Origin: Mimachlamys varia
Lineage: Eukaryota; Mollusca; Bivalvia; Pectinida; Pectinidae
DNA: 64,000 nt
Direction: 5' to 3'
Assembly (NCBI GenBank): GCA_947623455.1
Contig: OX392527.1
Span: forward strand, 8,428,001-8,492,000
Shown: piece by piece, positions 57,501 through 63,700 of the stretch
How positions within the stretch are numbered: the first letter of the stretch is position 1
How the letters are laid out: each line of letters opens with the position of its first letter
Notes under the pieces: model-generated
What the model was told of the DNA's origin: nothing
Databases searched by the model: none
What the model saw: only the letters and a program-made list of their open reading frames with translations
Translations under genes and position numbers: made by a program

Positions 57501-60500
57501 ATTCTGTATCCCCTACACCAGAATCAGTACATGGTAATTGTTATAATAGTTTTGAATGTAACAACACTATATGCATACATATATTTCATAAACTGGCCTT
57601 GAAATTGTAAAATAAATCAACCTCTTTTATAGTGGGTATAAGTGGGTATCAAAGGTATAAAGGGAACAAGAAAAAAAAAACCATTGAGATAATACAATAA
57701 AATAGTATGCCTAAAAGTAACTTAATAACTAATTAACTAGGTAAACAATGAAATGTAGTCAATTATATATTCTTTTCATAAGTCTAGCCGTCTACTTTAG
57801 AAGAAACTAGGGGTGGCCTAGTTAGTTGTACGAGTGTGGTGCCTATACCACTTGAATACTCGTTGCCAATAAAATATTTTTGAGAAAAAGATATCAATTA
57901 ATTAAAAACATTTCTATAATTGTTTATATGATCTTAGATTTTAATTTACAGTAATATATAGAGTCCAACACGGAGGTTCTTCGAATAGCTCGATGTTTTT
58001 TATTTGAGCGTTGTTAAAATGTTTCGGCTTCAGATGTACCGATGACGGCTACCTCTGAAACCGAAACATGTTAACGACACAATGTTCTGATTATTCTACT
58101 GATGATGGTAATCTCAAAATTGAATATATACATGTATATCACCTAACGTGTAAATTGTCGCAGAGTATAAATGACAATCGAATTTCTGCCATGCGCAGTT
58201 TTGCAACAAGATACTATTTCTGATAGGACAAAATAATAGGGGTGACATTTTGGAGTGCTGGAATTTAGGGGTGACATTTTGGGGTGAAATTAGACCTGAC
58301 ATTTTGTATCGCGAGGATATAGACCTGACATTTTGTATTGTCGGGATATAGACCTGACATTTTGTATTGCCGGGATATAGACCTGACATTTTGTATTGCC
58401 GGGATATAGACCTGACAGTTTGTATCGCGAGGATATAGACCTGACATTTTGTATTGCCGGGATATAGACCTGACATTTTGTATTGCCGGGATATAGACCT
58501 GACATTTTGTATTGCCGGGATATAAACCTGACATTTTGTATTGCCGGGATAAAGACCTGACATTGTGTATTGCCGGGATATAGACCTGACATTTTGTATT
58601 GTCGGGATATAGACCTGACATTTTGTATTGCCGGGATATAGACCTGACATTTTGTATTGCAGAGATATAGACCTGATATTTTGTATTGCCGGGATATAGA
58701 CCTGACATTTTGTATTGCCGGGATATAGACCTTACATTTTGTATTGCCGGGATATAGACCTGACATTTTGTATTGCCAGGATAACGACCTGACATTTTGT
58801 ATTGCCGGGATATAGACCTGACATTTTGTATTGCCAGGATATAGACCTGACATTTTGTATTGCCAGGATATAGACCTGACATGTTGTATTGCCGGGATAT
58901 AGACCTGACATTTTGTATTGCCGGGATATAGACCTGACATTTTGTATTGCCGGGATATAGACCTGACATTTTGTATTGCCGGGATATAGACCTGACATTT
59001 TGTATTGCCGGGATATAGACCTGACATTTTGTATTGCCGGGATATAGACCTGACATTTTGTATTGTCGGGATATAGACCTGACATTTTGTATTGCCGGGA
59101 TATAGACCTGACATGTTGTATTGCGGGGATATAGACCTGACATGTTGTATTGCCGGGATATAGACCTGACATGTTGTATTGCCGGGATATAGACCTGACA
59201 TTTTGTATTGCCGGGATATAGACCTGACATTTTGTATTGCCGGGATATAGACCTTACATCTAGGTAACTCACCTTTACACGCGTCGTTGATGTTGGTATA
59301 CCCTGTCTTACATGAGCATTGGTAGCTCCCTCTGGTGTTCAGGCAGTCCGCGTTGTCTCCACACAAACCAGTCAGACATTCATTTATATCTGAACCAATA
59401 ACTAGCATGTTAATACAGGACCAATTTCTTGTTTCCTAAATAACATTATAATCATACAAATCAAGTACTCGTACGTTCAGAGAGTGTTTTATTACTTATT
59501 TATTACTAATTGATACAATTAGTATTTTCAGTATTAACTTCAATCAGAAACTCTTTCGGAAATTGGAATGCTTTACACCTTATATGACGCCTTTTATACC
59601 TTTTAAATTATGCTTACATGTATTTTAACTTTTACATGACAAAAAGTTATGTATAAAATATTGGTATTGAACAAATTTTCCGCCAGGAGACAGTAAAATC
59701 CTGGAATCCTGGAATCGTCTAACCTTCACAGTGCGTGGTCTTGTCCTGGAAGCCGTCTTCACACACACATCTGTAACTGCCCACTGTATTACTGCATTTC
59801 GAGTTAGAATGACAAATTGCCTGGGTTTTACATTCGTCCACGTCTGCAAGTCAACGATCAACAAGGACTATTTCAGATGTACAATACTAAGTATACTCGT
59901 TAGAAATATGATGTCCGGAAGACCACTTCAATATGTTAATGCTGAAAGCCCAGTAAGGTAAATGATTATTTAAGGCCCCATATACGTAACTTCAGGGAAA
60001 TCTCGTGATTCTGAAAAATTCTGAAAAAAAATCCAGTTGATAACCATGCAAAAATAAGCCTAAAACGAAGTAAACCTGGGCGGTAATTAACAAGAAACCC
60101 TGAACAAAAAAATCCAAAGAATTGAAAATAATTCAGGTGGGGCCCGCTTCAACAACAAACCGAAGGTAGAAGACAGTTCGAAATGGACGCGTGTTTACAA
60201 ATAGCGTGTTTCAACTGCTGCTGTACCGGTAACCGCAAAAGAATTCATCTTGAATATTGCTGATATCAGTTAATCTTAACTAAATCTATAAATATAATAA
60301 GTTATTAGGCTTGATTTTCGCTTCAAGTTTTGCCGAAAGTTACGTATATTGGGCTTTTAATGGCTGTTGCATTAACATGGTAAGATATAAATCCTCTATT
60401 ATTCTTTACTCATTACATTTGCGATACAACCCGTTTTGTCAACATTACCAGCAGAAATGCATTTCATTTGATAGTATATTCACGTTTGTTCGGCATTTCC

Positions 60501-60757
60501 AGTCGATATAATGATAGGCGGCAGGCCAGTTGTCACTATAAGCCAATAGCACCAGTTCCTAATGTCATAGGAACATTACATGCACAAACTGTATAACTTA
60601 TTTTAAGCACATAAGTATTATGAAGCCATTTTACCTTCACATATATCATTGACCTTGCTGAAACCATTACGGCAGACACACAGGTGCCCACCGTCAATGT
60701 TCACACAGTCCGAGTTAACTGGACACCTGGCTGGAACCTCCTCGCATTCATTGACGT
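30312..60757 (-). CDS. Gene 2: polycystin-1-family protein, 5'-partial, 33 exons (EGF-SEA-EGF-PKD-REJ-GPS-PLAT-11TM-coiled coil)
   Basis: Spliced on the - strand from 33 exons between 60757 and 30312 that sum to 9941 nt; all phases agree and there is no internal stop. Order in the fragment: seven EGF modules (1-280), SEA (281-395) with a PGSIIII site, one EGF (396-445), a run of PKD domains (about 446-1145) including YSWDFGDG, a complete REJ module (about 1145-1600), Ser/Thr-rich and charged linkers, GPS with [12 protein letters not shown]1, PLAT, TM2-TM6, polycystin extracellular domain, TM7-TM11 with LGEYDY in the pore, and a C-terminal coiled coil. Known for the family: autoproteolysed, membrane-bound receptor/channel subunits of cilia and gametes. 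Inferred: mechanosensory, ciliary or fertilisation role. It lies tail to tail with gene 1, about 5.9 kb away. Exons upstream of 60757 are outside the window. Confidence 0.92.
30758..31318 (-). CDS. Gene 2 exon: TM9-TM11 and pore
   Basis: 561 bp, phase 1 to 1, acceptor TTTTTCAG, donor [27 protein letters not shown] is S4-like, [21 protein letters not shown]5, [20 protein letters not shown] the pore, [21 protein letters not shown]6. Continues to [13 protein letters not shown], a longer tail than gene 1. Confidence 0.94.
31510..31712. repeat. 74-bp repeat, 3 copies, carrying a 5' splice site (gene 2)
   Basis: On - each copy has about 35 bases of exon end (GTGACAAAACTGCGAG) then GTAGGTGTAG and intron. 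The real exon end is 31682; two copies lie in the intron. Confidence 0.88.
31682..32365 (-). CDS. Gene 2 exon: polycystin extracellular domain, TM7 and TM8
   Basis: 684 bp, phase 1 to 1, acceptor TTCTCAG, donor AG|GTAGGT. Equivalent to two gene 1 exons (690 bp). Encodes [41 protein letters not shown]7 ([20 protein letters not shown]) and TM8. The donor was chosen by alignment: it continues as D-KFYNFEK. The exon end and donor are tandemly repeated downstream. Confidence 0.92.
32682..33155. mobile_element. Tc1/mariner-like MITE in gene 2 intron
   Basis: Inverted arms CAGTTACGTGCTAAAAGTC and, at the other end, CAGTGACGTGCCAAAAGTC, similar over about 95 bp (TTATTTTGCT, ATTCTTTGTATTTC, GTTTATGGAT). 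Flanked by TA on both sides. It ends 10 bp from the donor of exon 33166-33340. Confidence 0.85.
33166..33340 (-). CDS. Gene 2 exon: polycystin extracellular domain, start
   Basis: 175 bp, phase 0 to 1, acceptor CCACAG, donor G|GTATTA. Encodes [20 protein letters not shown] and [15 protein letters not shown]. Confidence 0.92.
34660..34889 (-). CDS. Gene 2 exon: cytoplasmic helix and TM6
   Basis: 230 bp, phase 1 to 0, acceptor GTTGCAG, donor AAG|GTAGGG. A charged helix ([20 protein letters not shown]) precedes TM6 ([20 protein letters not shown]). Confidence 0.9.
35058..35187 (-). CDS. Gene 2 exon: TM5 end and acidic loop
   Basis: 130 bp, phase 0 to 1, acceptor TCAACAG, donor G|GTAGGA. Encodes [20 protein letters not shown] and an acidic loop to LLFTKPTK. 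Parallel to gene 1 exon 17965-18103. Confidence 0.88.
35565..36912. repeat. About 35-bp minisatellite, about 38 copies, carrying a 5' splice site (gene 2)
   Basis: On - the unit is CCGACAAAG|GTAATCACGA and TATTAACGGTACTAA. The unit nearest the exon is the real donor of exon 36901-37759. Many copies keep AAAG|GTAATC or AAAG|GAAATC. Confidence 0.94.
36901..37759 (-). CDS. Gene 2 exon: PLAT end to TM5 in one exon
   Basis: 859 bp, phase 2 to 0, acceptor TTGAAG, donor AAG|GTAATC. Covers what gene 1 splits into three exons (862 bp): [22 protein letters not shown]2 ([19 protein letters not shown]), TM3 ([18 protein letters not shown]), a Ser-rich cytoplasmic loop, TM4 ([18 protein letters not shown]), [10 protein letters not shown] and ITVIQPTK. 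A 1.3-kb array starts exactly at its donor. Confidence 0.94.
38024..38184 (-). CDS. Gene 2 exon: PLAT domain, second part
   Basis: 161 bp, phase 0 to 2, identical length to the gene 1 exon. Encodes [20 protein letters not shown] and [15 protein letters not shown]. Confidence 0.93.
38503..38676 (-). CDS. Gene 2 exon: PLAT domain, first part
   Basis: 174 bp, phase 0 to 0, acceptor CTATCAG. Encodes [30 protein letters not shown] and [17 protein letters not shown]. The donor that fits the alignment is GTTCTC, weak at positions +4 to +5. Confidence 0.9.
38745..38880 (-). repeat. Dispersed repeat family B, copy 3
   Basis: CAGAGAATACCAAAGCATAA and GAACAAAGGAAATATTCACA match copy 4 directly and copies 1 and 2 in reverse. 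In gene 2 intron 38677-39209. Confidence 0.65.
39210..39443 (-). CDS. Gene 2 exon: GPS cleavage site and TM1
   Basis: 234 bp, phase 0 to 0, acceptor TTCCAG, donor AAG|GTAGGA. Encodes [20 protein letters not shown] with the HL-T cleavage tripeptide, and TM1 ([20 protein letters not shown]). Confidence 0.93.
39979..40594. mobile_element. Foldback MITE (hAT-like ends) at the GPS exon donor of gene 2
   Basis: Arms starting CAGGGACCTGAGAATTTGTT are inverted repeats over about 95 bp, with more inverted pairing inside (GCTTGCCGGCCACTT) and a central palindrome near 40385-40435. GTCTTACC flanks both ends (39971-39978 and 40595-40602), an 8-bp (up to 12-bp) direct repeat, as expected for hAT. No coding region. 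Confidence 0.88.
40602..40765 (-). CDS. Gene 2 exon: GPS domain, N-terminal half
   Basis: 164 bp, phase 1 to 0, acceptor TTTACAG, donor AGG|GTAAGA. Encodes [20 protein letters not shown] and GCR, the Cys/Trp pattern of GPS. The donor lies inside the target-site duplication of a foldback transposon that starts right after the exon. Confidence 0.88.
41002..41488 (-). CDS. Gene 2 exon: pre-GPS (GAIN-like) region
   Basis: 487 bp, phase 0 to 1, acceptor TTTGCAG, donor CG|GTAAGG. Encodes [20 protein letters not shown] and [20 protein letters not shown], then strands to [12 protein letters not shown]. Equivalent to gene 1 exons 8567-8717 plus 11708-12058. Confidence 0.85.
41683..41928 (-). CDS. Gene 2 exon: pre-GPS helical segment
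   Basis: 246 bp, phase 0 to 0, acceptor ACTCCAG, donor AAG|GTAACG. Encodes [20 protein letters not shown] and [20 protein letters not shown]. Part of the conserved region leading to the GPS (GAIN-like helices). Confidence 0.8.
42392..42591 (-). CDS. Gene 2 exon: Gln/Thr-rich linker
   Basis: 200 bp, phase 1 to 0, acceptor CCGTTAG, donor AAG|GTGAAA. Encodes [20 protein letters not shown], then a Gln/Thr/Ser-rich segment ([15 protein letters not shown]) and DKEVRRQK. Homologous start to gene 1 exon 5048-5448, which is twice as long. Confidence 0.75.
42645..42810 (-). repeat. Dispersed repeat family B, copy 4
   Basis: CAGAGAATACTAAAGTATCA, AAACATAGGAAAATTTACAC and GGACCAGGTGTTCCGGAAGA; the last is the reverse of the GGAACACCTGGTC word at 23580. 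In gene 2 intron 42592-43149. Confidence 0.65.
43150..43252 (-). CDS. Gene 2 exon: post-REJ segment
   Basis: 103 bp, phase 0 to 1, acceptor AACCAG, donor G|GTATGT. Encodes [20 protein letters not shown] and MDQEWNTAV. Same phases as gene 1 exon 4292-4385. Confidence 0.75.
43446..43645. repeat. About 64-bp repeat, 3 copies, carrying a 5' splice site (gene 2)
   Basis: On - each copy has GCTTTCTGATAACACACAG (exon end) then GTATGAACAC or GTAAGACC. The first is the real donor at 43611. Confidence 0.88.
43612..43740 (-). CDS. Gene 2 exon: post-REJ segment
   Basis: 129 bp, phase 0 to 0, acceptor GTTGCAG, donor CAG|GTATGA. Encodes [20 protein letters not shown] and [18 protein letters not shown]. 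The exon end and donor are present in three tandem copies. Confidence 0.78.
44023..44256 (-). CDS. Gene 2 exon: Thr/Ser-rich linker and charged helix
   Basis: 234 bp, phase 0 to 0, acceptor TCATCAG, donor CAG|GTACTG. Encodes a Thr/Ser-rich stretch ([18 protein letters not shown]), possibly O-glycosylated, then [17 protein letters not shown], a strongly charged helix. Both neighbours match in phase. Confidence 0.75.
44471..45470. repeat. 50-bp minisatellite, 20 copies in exactly 1000 bp
   Basis: Unit ACTGCGAGAATACAAAATAA then TTGACGTTAGTTCTGTTAGT and GTAGCCATAT. No length variants; only a few single-base changes. In the gene 2 intron 44257-45540. Confidence 0.97.
45541..45699 (-). CDS. Gene 2 exon: post-REJ helical segment
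   Basis: 159 bp, phase 0 to 0, acceptor TTTGAAG, donor T|GTGAGT. Encodes [20 protein letters not shown] and [18 protein letters not shown]. Resembles the end of gene 1 exon 2-691 plus 3174-3299. Confidence 0.82.
46062..46321 (-). CDS. Gene 2 exon: REJ module
   Basis: 260 bp, phase 1 to 0, acceptor AAATAG, donor CAG|GTAATA. Encodes [20 protein letters not shown] and [12 protein letters not shown], then a strand-rich segment ending YRLEVQ. FTIxCxGWxD-type wording is typical of REJ. Gene 1 has no visible equal. Confidence 0.9.
46474..46644 (-). CDS. Gene 2 exon: REJ module
   Basis: 171 bp, phase 1 to 1, acceptor TTCTTTAG, donor AG|GTGAGG. Encodes [20 protein letters not shown] and [16 protein letters not shown]. 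The NLPPYGGxCxV motif is a strong REJ signature. Confidence 0.9.
47187..47362 (-). CDS. Gene 2 exon: REJ module
   Basis: 176 bp, phase 2 to 1, acceptor ATTACAG. Encodes [20 protein letters not shown] and [19 protein letters not shown], the Cys-rich core of REJ. The donor could be GTGGTA (47189) or GTAGGT (47186); both give the same phase. I chose GTAGGT. Confidence 0.8.
47525..48262. repeat. About 41-bp minisatellite, about 18 copies
   Basis: Unit TATCAGGGGTGGGGGCACAC and ATATACCCACGCATCCA, in gene 2 intron 47363-48917. On - it reads GCGTGAGTATATG, a donor-like string. Confidence 0.93.
48918..51551 (-). CDS. Gene 2 large exon: PKD domain array and start of REJ
   Basis: 2634 bp, phase 2 to 2, acceptor TTTTGCAG, donor AA|GTAAGT. 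About 878 residues. Repeated pattern of FGDG- or WDFGDG-type loops followed by HTF...GxYxxTxxxx[107 protein letters not shown]. From about [16 protein letters not shown] onward it turns into the REJ module ([29 protein letters not shown]). One uninterrupted exon for several PKD domains contrasts with the one-module-per-exon EGF part. Confidence 0.92.
51717..51927 (-). CDS. Gene 2 exon: first PKD domain
   Basis: 211 bp, phase 1 to 2, acceptor TTGGTAG, donor AG|GTAAGA. Encodes [20 protein letters not shown] and [15 protein letters not shown], the early strands of a PKD (Ig-like) domain; the last strand ([15 protein letters not shown]) is on the next exon. Confidence 0.82.
52104..52240 (+). repeat. 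Dispersed repeat family A, copy 2
   Basis: Same orientation and order of shared words as the copy at 21.7 kb, in a gene 2 intron. It has nothing to do with either coding sequence. Confidence 0.75.
52404..52553 (-). CDS. Gene 2 exon: calcium-binding EGF after SEA
   Basis: 150 bp, phase 1 to 1, acceptor CGTACAG, donor G|GTAAAC. Encodes [19 protein letters not shown] and [14 protein letters not shown], with a longer last loop ([14 protein letters not shown]) than the other modules. Confidence 0.85.
52758..52994. mobile_element. Small foldback MITE in gene 2 intron
   Basis: Ends CTATAGGCCTATCTCAAAAG and the inverted form of CTATAGGCCTTTCCCGAAAG, followed by GTGTTGTTA(C/T)CTCCCTTG on both arms; inner GGGAAGTGTTTT also inverted. 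No coding region. Superfamily not determined. Confidence 0.82.
53249..53465 (-). CDS. Gene 2 exon: SEA domain, C-terminal half with autocleavage-like site
   Basis: 217 bp, phase 0 to 1, acceptor TTTTTAG, donor CAG|GTAGAC. Encodes [20 protein letters not shown] then [17 protein letters not shown]. The G-S-hydrophobic stretch matches the GSVVV self-cleavage motif of SEA domains. Ends [11 protein letters not shown]. Confidence 0.8.
53500..54160. repeat. 60-bp minisatellite, about 7 close plus diverged copies
   Basis: Unit GAGTAACTATAATACGTAAC, CAAGTAATCATGTAAATTTT and AACACATCAAATTATTACTA. Copies from 53820 on are near identical; those before 53760 are diverged. In the gene 2 intron between the two SEA exons. 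Confidence 0.93.
54237..54296. repeat. CA microsatellite
   Basis: (CA)n broken by a few TC, GC and GA steps, in the intron between the SEA exons, followed by a segment resembling the dispersed repeat at 21.7 and 52.1 kb. Confidence 0.9.
54528..54816. repeat. 22-bp minisatellite, 13 copies, carrying a 5' splice site (gene 2)
   Basis: Unit CCGATATCACTAGTGGGTCATA. On - it is TATCG|GTATGACCCACTAG; the copy at the exon end is the real donor of the SEA exon (54813). Confidence 0.93.
54814..54941 (-). CDS. Gene 2 exon: SEA domain, N-terminal half
   Basis: 128 bp, phase 1 to 0, acceptor CATACAG, donor TCG|GTATGA. Encodes [20 protein letters not shown] then a charged helix ending GSFESS, which joins directly to [10 protein letters not shown] of the next exon, giving the normal SEA order strand-helix-F-helix. 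Confidence 0.75.
55203..55322 (-). CDS. Gene 2 exon: calcium-binding EGF
   Basis: 120 bp, phase 1 to 1, acceptor TCTCAG, donor G|GTATGT. Encodes [19 protein letters not shown] and [19 protein letters not shown]. Last EGF before the SEA domain. Confidence 0.87.
55805..55921 (-). CDS. Gene 2 exon: calcium-binding EGF
   Basis: 117 bp, phase 1 to 1, acceptor TTGTAG, donor G|GTACGT. Encodes [18 protein letters not shown] and [19 protein letters not shown]. The acceptor and first 39 exon bases are repeated four times upstream in the intron. Confidence 0.87.
55880..56112. repeat. 47-bp repeat, 5 copies, carrying a 3' splice site and EGF exon start (gene 2)
   Basis: On - each copy reads TTGTAG|ATATTGATGAATGTG and continues 39 exon bases to GGACTTTG before the next TGTTGTAG. 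The copy at 55921 is the used acceptor; the four others lie upstream in the intron. Confidence 0.93.
56230..56700. repeat. 66-bp repeat, 7 copies, carrying a 5' splice site and EGF exon end (gene 2)
   Basis: On - each copy has about 31 bases of exon 56664-56789 (ATGGTGGATGGCGGGCTATG, TGAAG) then GTATGTAATACAG and intron. Six copies are intronic. Confidence 0.93.
56664..56789 (-). CDS. Gene 2 exon: calcium-binding EGF
   Basis: 126 bp, phase 1 to 1, acceptor ATTGTAG, donor G|GTATGT. Encodes [20 protein letters not shown] and [20 protein letters not shown]. The last 31 bases and the donor are duplicated about six times downstream. Confidence 0.87.
57245..57361 (-). CDS. Gene 2 exon: calcium-binding EGF
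   Basis: 117 bp, phase 1 to 1, acceptor ATTTACAG, donor G|GTTCGT. Encodes [18 protein letters not shown] and [19 protein letters not shown]. Confidence 0.87.
58010..58078. repeat. 29-bp hairpin, possible transposon remnant
   Basis: Arms at 58010-58038 and 58050-58078 match at about 25 of 29 positions (ATGTTTCGGCTTCAGA against TCTGAAACCGAAACAT), loop CCGATGACGGC. In the gene 2 intron 57362-59272. Confidence 0.7.
58275..59265. repeat. 29-bp minisatellite, about 33 copies
   Basis: Unit GGGATATAGACCTGACATTT plus TGTATTGCC. It starts about 10 bp after the donor of EGF exon 59273-59389 and fills part of the intron to 57362. Confidence 0.95.
59273..59389 (-). CDS. Gene 2 exon: calcium-binding EGF
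   Basis: 117 bp, phase 1 to 1, acceptor GGTTCAG, donor G|GTGAGT. Encodes [18 protein letters not shown] and [20 protein letters not shown] 29-bp tandem array starts a few bases after the donor. Confidence 0.87.
59724..59843 (-). CDS. Gene 2 exon: calcium-binding EGF
   Basis: 120 bp, phase 1 to 1, acceptor ACTTGCAG, donor G|GTTAGA. Encodes [19 protein letters not shown] and [19 protein letters not shown], a complete six-Cys module. Confidence 0.87.
60635..60757 (-). CDS. Gene 2 exon 1 of window: calcium-binding EGF
   Basis: 123 bp, phase 1 to 1. Encodes [18 protein letters not shown] then [14 protein letters not shown] and ends CEG; six Cys and the D-V-N-E-C calcium-binding start. Its acceptor TTATTTCAG and first bases are copied many times in the array that fills the upstream intron. 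Confidence 0.85.
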
Positions 60758-63700
60758 CTGAAATAAGTAGATAAATAAATACTTCAGAAGCGTCATTTAC
60801 GTCTGAAATAAGTACATAAATAAATACATAAGTAGCGTCACTAACGTCTGAAATAAGTACAAAAATAAATACATAAGTAGCGTCACTAACGTCTGAAATA
60901 AGTACAAAAATAAATACATAAGTAGCGTCATTAACGTCTGAAATAAGTAAATAAATAAATACATAAGAAGCGCCATTAACGTCTCAAATAAGTACATAAA
61001 TAAATACATAAGTAGCGTCACTAACGTCTGAAATAAGTACAAAAATAAACACATAAGTAGCGTCACTAACGTCTGAAATAAGTACAAAAATAAATACATA
61101 AGCAGCGTCATAAACGTCTGAAATAAGTAAATAAATAAATACATAAGAAGCGCCATTAACGTCTCAAATAAGTACATAAATAAATACATAAGTAGCGTCA
61201 CTAACGTCTGAAATAAGTACAAAAACAAATACACAAGCAGCGTCATTAACGTCTGAAATAAGTACATAAATAAATACATAAGTAGCGTCACTAACGTCTG
61301 AAATAAGTACAAAAATAAATACATAAGTAGCGTCATTAACGTCTCAATAAACACATAAGTAGCGTCATTGACGTCTGAAATAAGTACAAAAATAAATACA
61401 TAAGAAGCGTCATTAACGTCTGAAATAAGTAGATATATAAATACATAAGCAGCGTCATTAACGTCTGAAATAAGTACATAAATAGATACATAAGAAGCGT
61501 CATTAACGTCTGAAATAAGTACAAAAATAAATACATAAGAAGCGTCATTAACGTCTGAAATAAGTAGATATATAAATACATAAGAAGCGTCATTAACGTC
61601 TGAAATTAGTACATAAATAAATACATAAGTAGCGTCATTAACGTCTGAAATAAGTACATAAATAAATACATAAGCAGCGTCATTAACGTCTGAAATAAGA
61701 CCATAAATAAATGTAGTAGCGTCATAAACGTCTGAAATAAGTGAATAAATAAATACATAAGAAGCGTCATTAACGTCTGAAACATGTAAATAAATAAATA
61801 CATAGGTAGCGTCATTAACGTCTGAAACATGTAAATAAATAAATACATAAGAAGCGTCATTAACGTCTGAAATAAGTAGATAAATAAATACATAAGTAGC
61901 GTCATAAACGTCTGAAACAAGTAAATAAATAAATACATAAGAAACGTCATTAACGTCTGAAATAAGTAGATAAATAAATACATAAGAAGCGTCATTAACG
62001 TCTGAAATAAGTACATATGTATATAAATACATCAGAAGCGTCATAAACGTCTGAAATAAGTAGATATATAAATACATAAGAAGCGTCATTAATGTCTGAA
62101 ATAAGTACATAAATAAATACATAAGTAGCGTCATTGACGTCTGAAATAAGTACATAAATACATAAGTAGCGTCATCAACGTCTGAAATAAGTAGATAAAT
62201 AAATACATAAGTAGCGTCATTGACGTCTGAAATAAGTACATAAATAAATACATAAGTAGCGTCATTAACGTCTGAAATAAGTACATAAATAAATACATAA
62301 GTAGCGTCATTGACGTCTGAAATAAGTACATAAATAAATACATAAGTAGCGTCATTAACGTCTGAAATAAGTAGATAAATAAATACATAAGTAGCGTCAT
62401 TGACGTCTGAAATAAGTAAATAAATAAATACATAAGTAGCGTCATTAACGTCTGAAATAAGTACATAAATAAATACATAAGTAGCGTCATTAACGTCTGA
62501 AATAAGTACATAAATAAATACATAAGTAGCGTCATTAACGTCTGAAATAAGTACATAAATAAATACATAAGTAGCGTCATTGACGTCTGAAATAAGTACA
62601 TAAATAAATACATAAGTAGCGTCATTGACGTCTGAAATAAGTACATAAATAAATACATAGGTAGCGTCATTAACGTCTGAAATAAGTACATAAACACATA
62701 AGTAGCGTCATTAACGTCTGAAATAAGTACATAAACACATAAGAAGCGTCATTAACGTCTGAAATAAGTACATAAACACATAAGAAGCGTCATTAACGTC
62801 TGAAATAAGTACATAAATAAATACATAAGTAGCGTCATTAACGTCTGAAATAAGTACATAAACACATAAGTAGCGTCATTAACGTCTGAAATAAGTACAT
62901 AAACACATTAGAAGCGTCATTAACGTCTGAAATAAGTACATAAACACATAAGAAGCGTCATTAACGTCTGAAATAAGTACATAAACACAAAAGAAGCGTC
63001 ATTAACGTCTGAAATAAGTACATAAACACATAAGAAGCGTCATTAACGTCTGAAATAAGTACATAAATAAATACATAAGTAGCGTCATTAACGTCTGAAA
63101 TAAGTACATAAACACATAAGTAGCGTCATTAACGTCTGAAATAAGTACATAAATAAATACATAAGTAGCGTCATTAACGTCTGAAATAAGTACATAAATA
63201 AATACATAAGCAGCGTCATTAACGTCTGAAATAAGTACATAAATAAATACATAAGCAGCGTCATTAACGTCTGAAATAAGTACATAAATAAATACATAAG
63301 TAGCGTCATTAACGTCTGAAATAAGTACATAAACACATAAGTAGCGTCATTGACGTCTGAAATAAGTACATAAATAAATACATAAGTAGCGTCATTAACG
63401 TCTGAAATAAGTAGATAAATAAATACATAAGCAGCGTCATTAACGTCTGAAATAAGTACATAAATAAATACATAAGTAGCGTCATTGACGTCTGAAATAA
63501 GTACATAAACACATAAGTAGCGTCATTAACGTCTGAAATAAGTAGATAAATAAATACATAAGTAGCGTCATTAACGTCTGAAATAAGTACATAAACACAT
63601 AAGTAGCGTCATTGACGTCTGAAATAAGTACATAAATAAATACTTAAGTAGCGTCATTAACGTCTGAAATAAGTAGATAAATAAATACATAAGTAGCGTC

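Noticed and set aside
58010..58078. Hammerhead ribozyme
   Set aside because: CCGATGA differs from the CUGAUGA core and the GAAAC segment is taken up by the hairpin stem; kept only as a hairpin repeat.
58265..59408. Long open frames of 335-372 codons on -
   Set aside because: They are the 29-bp array, which has no stops in any phase (29 codons = 3 units). Only the part above 59273 is real EGF sequence.
60797..62155. 452-codon hydrophobic repeat frame on -
   Set aside because: Made only of the 45-bp acceptor array; 45 is a multiple of 3, so stops are avoided by chance. No sign of an independent gene.
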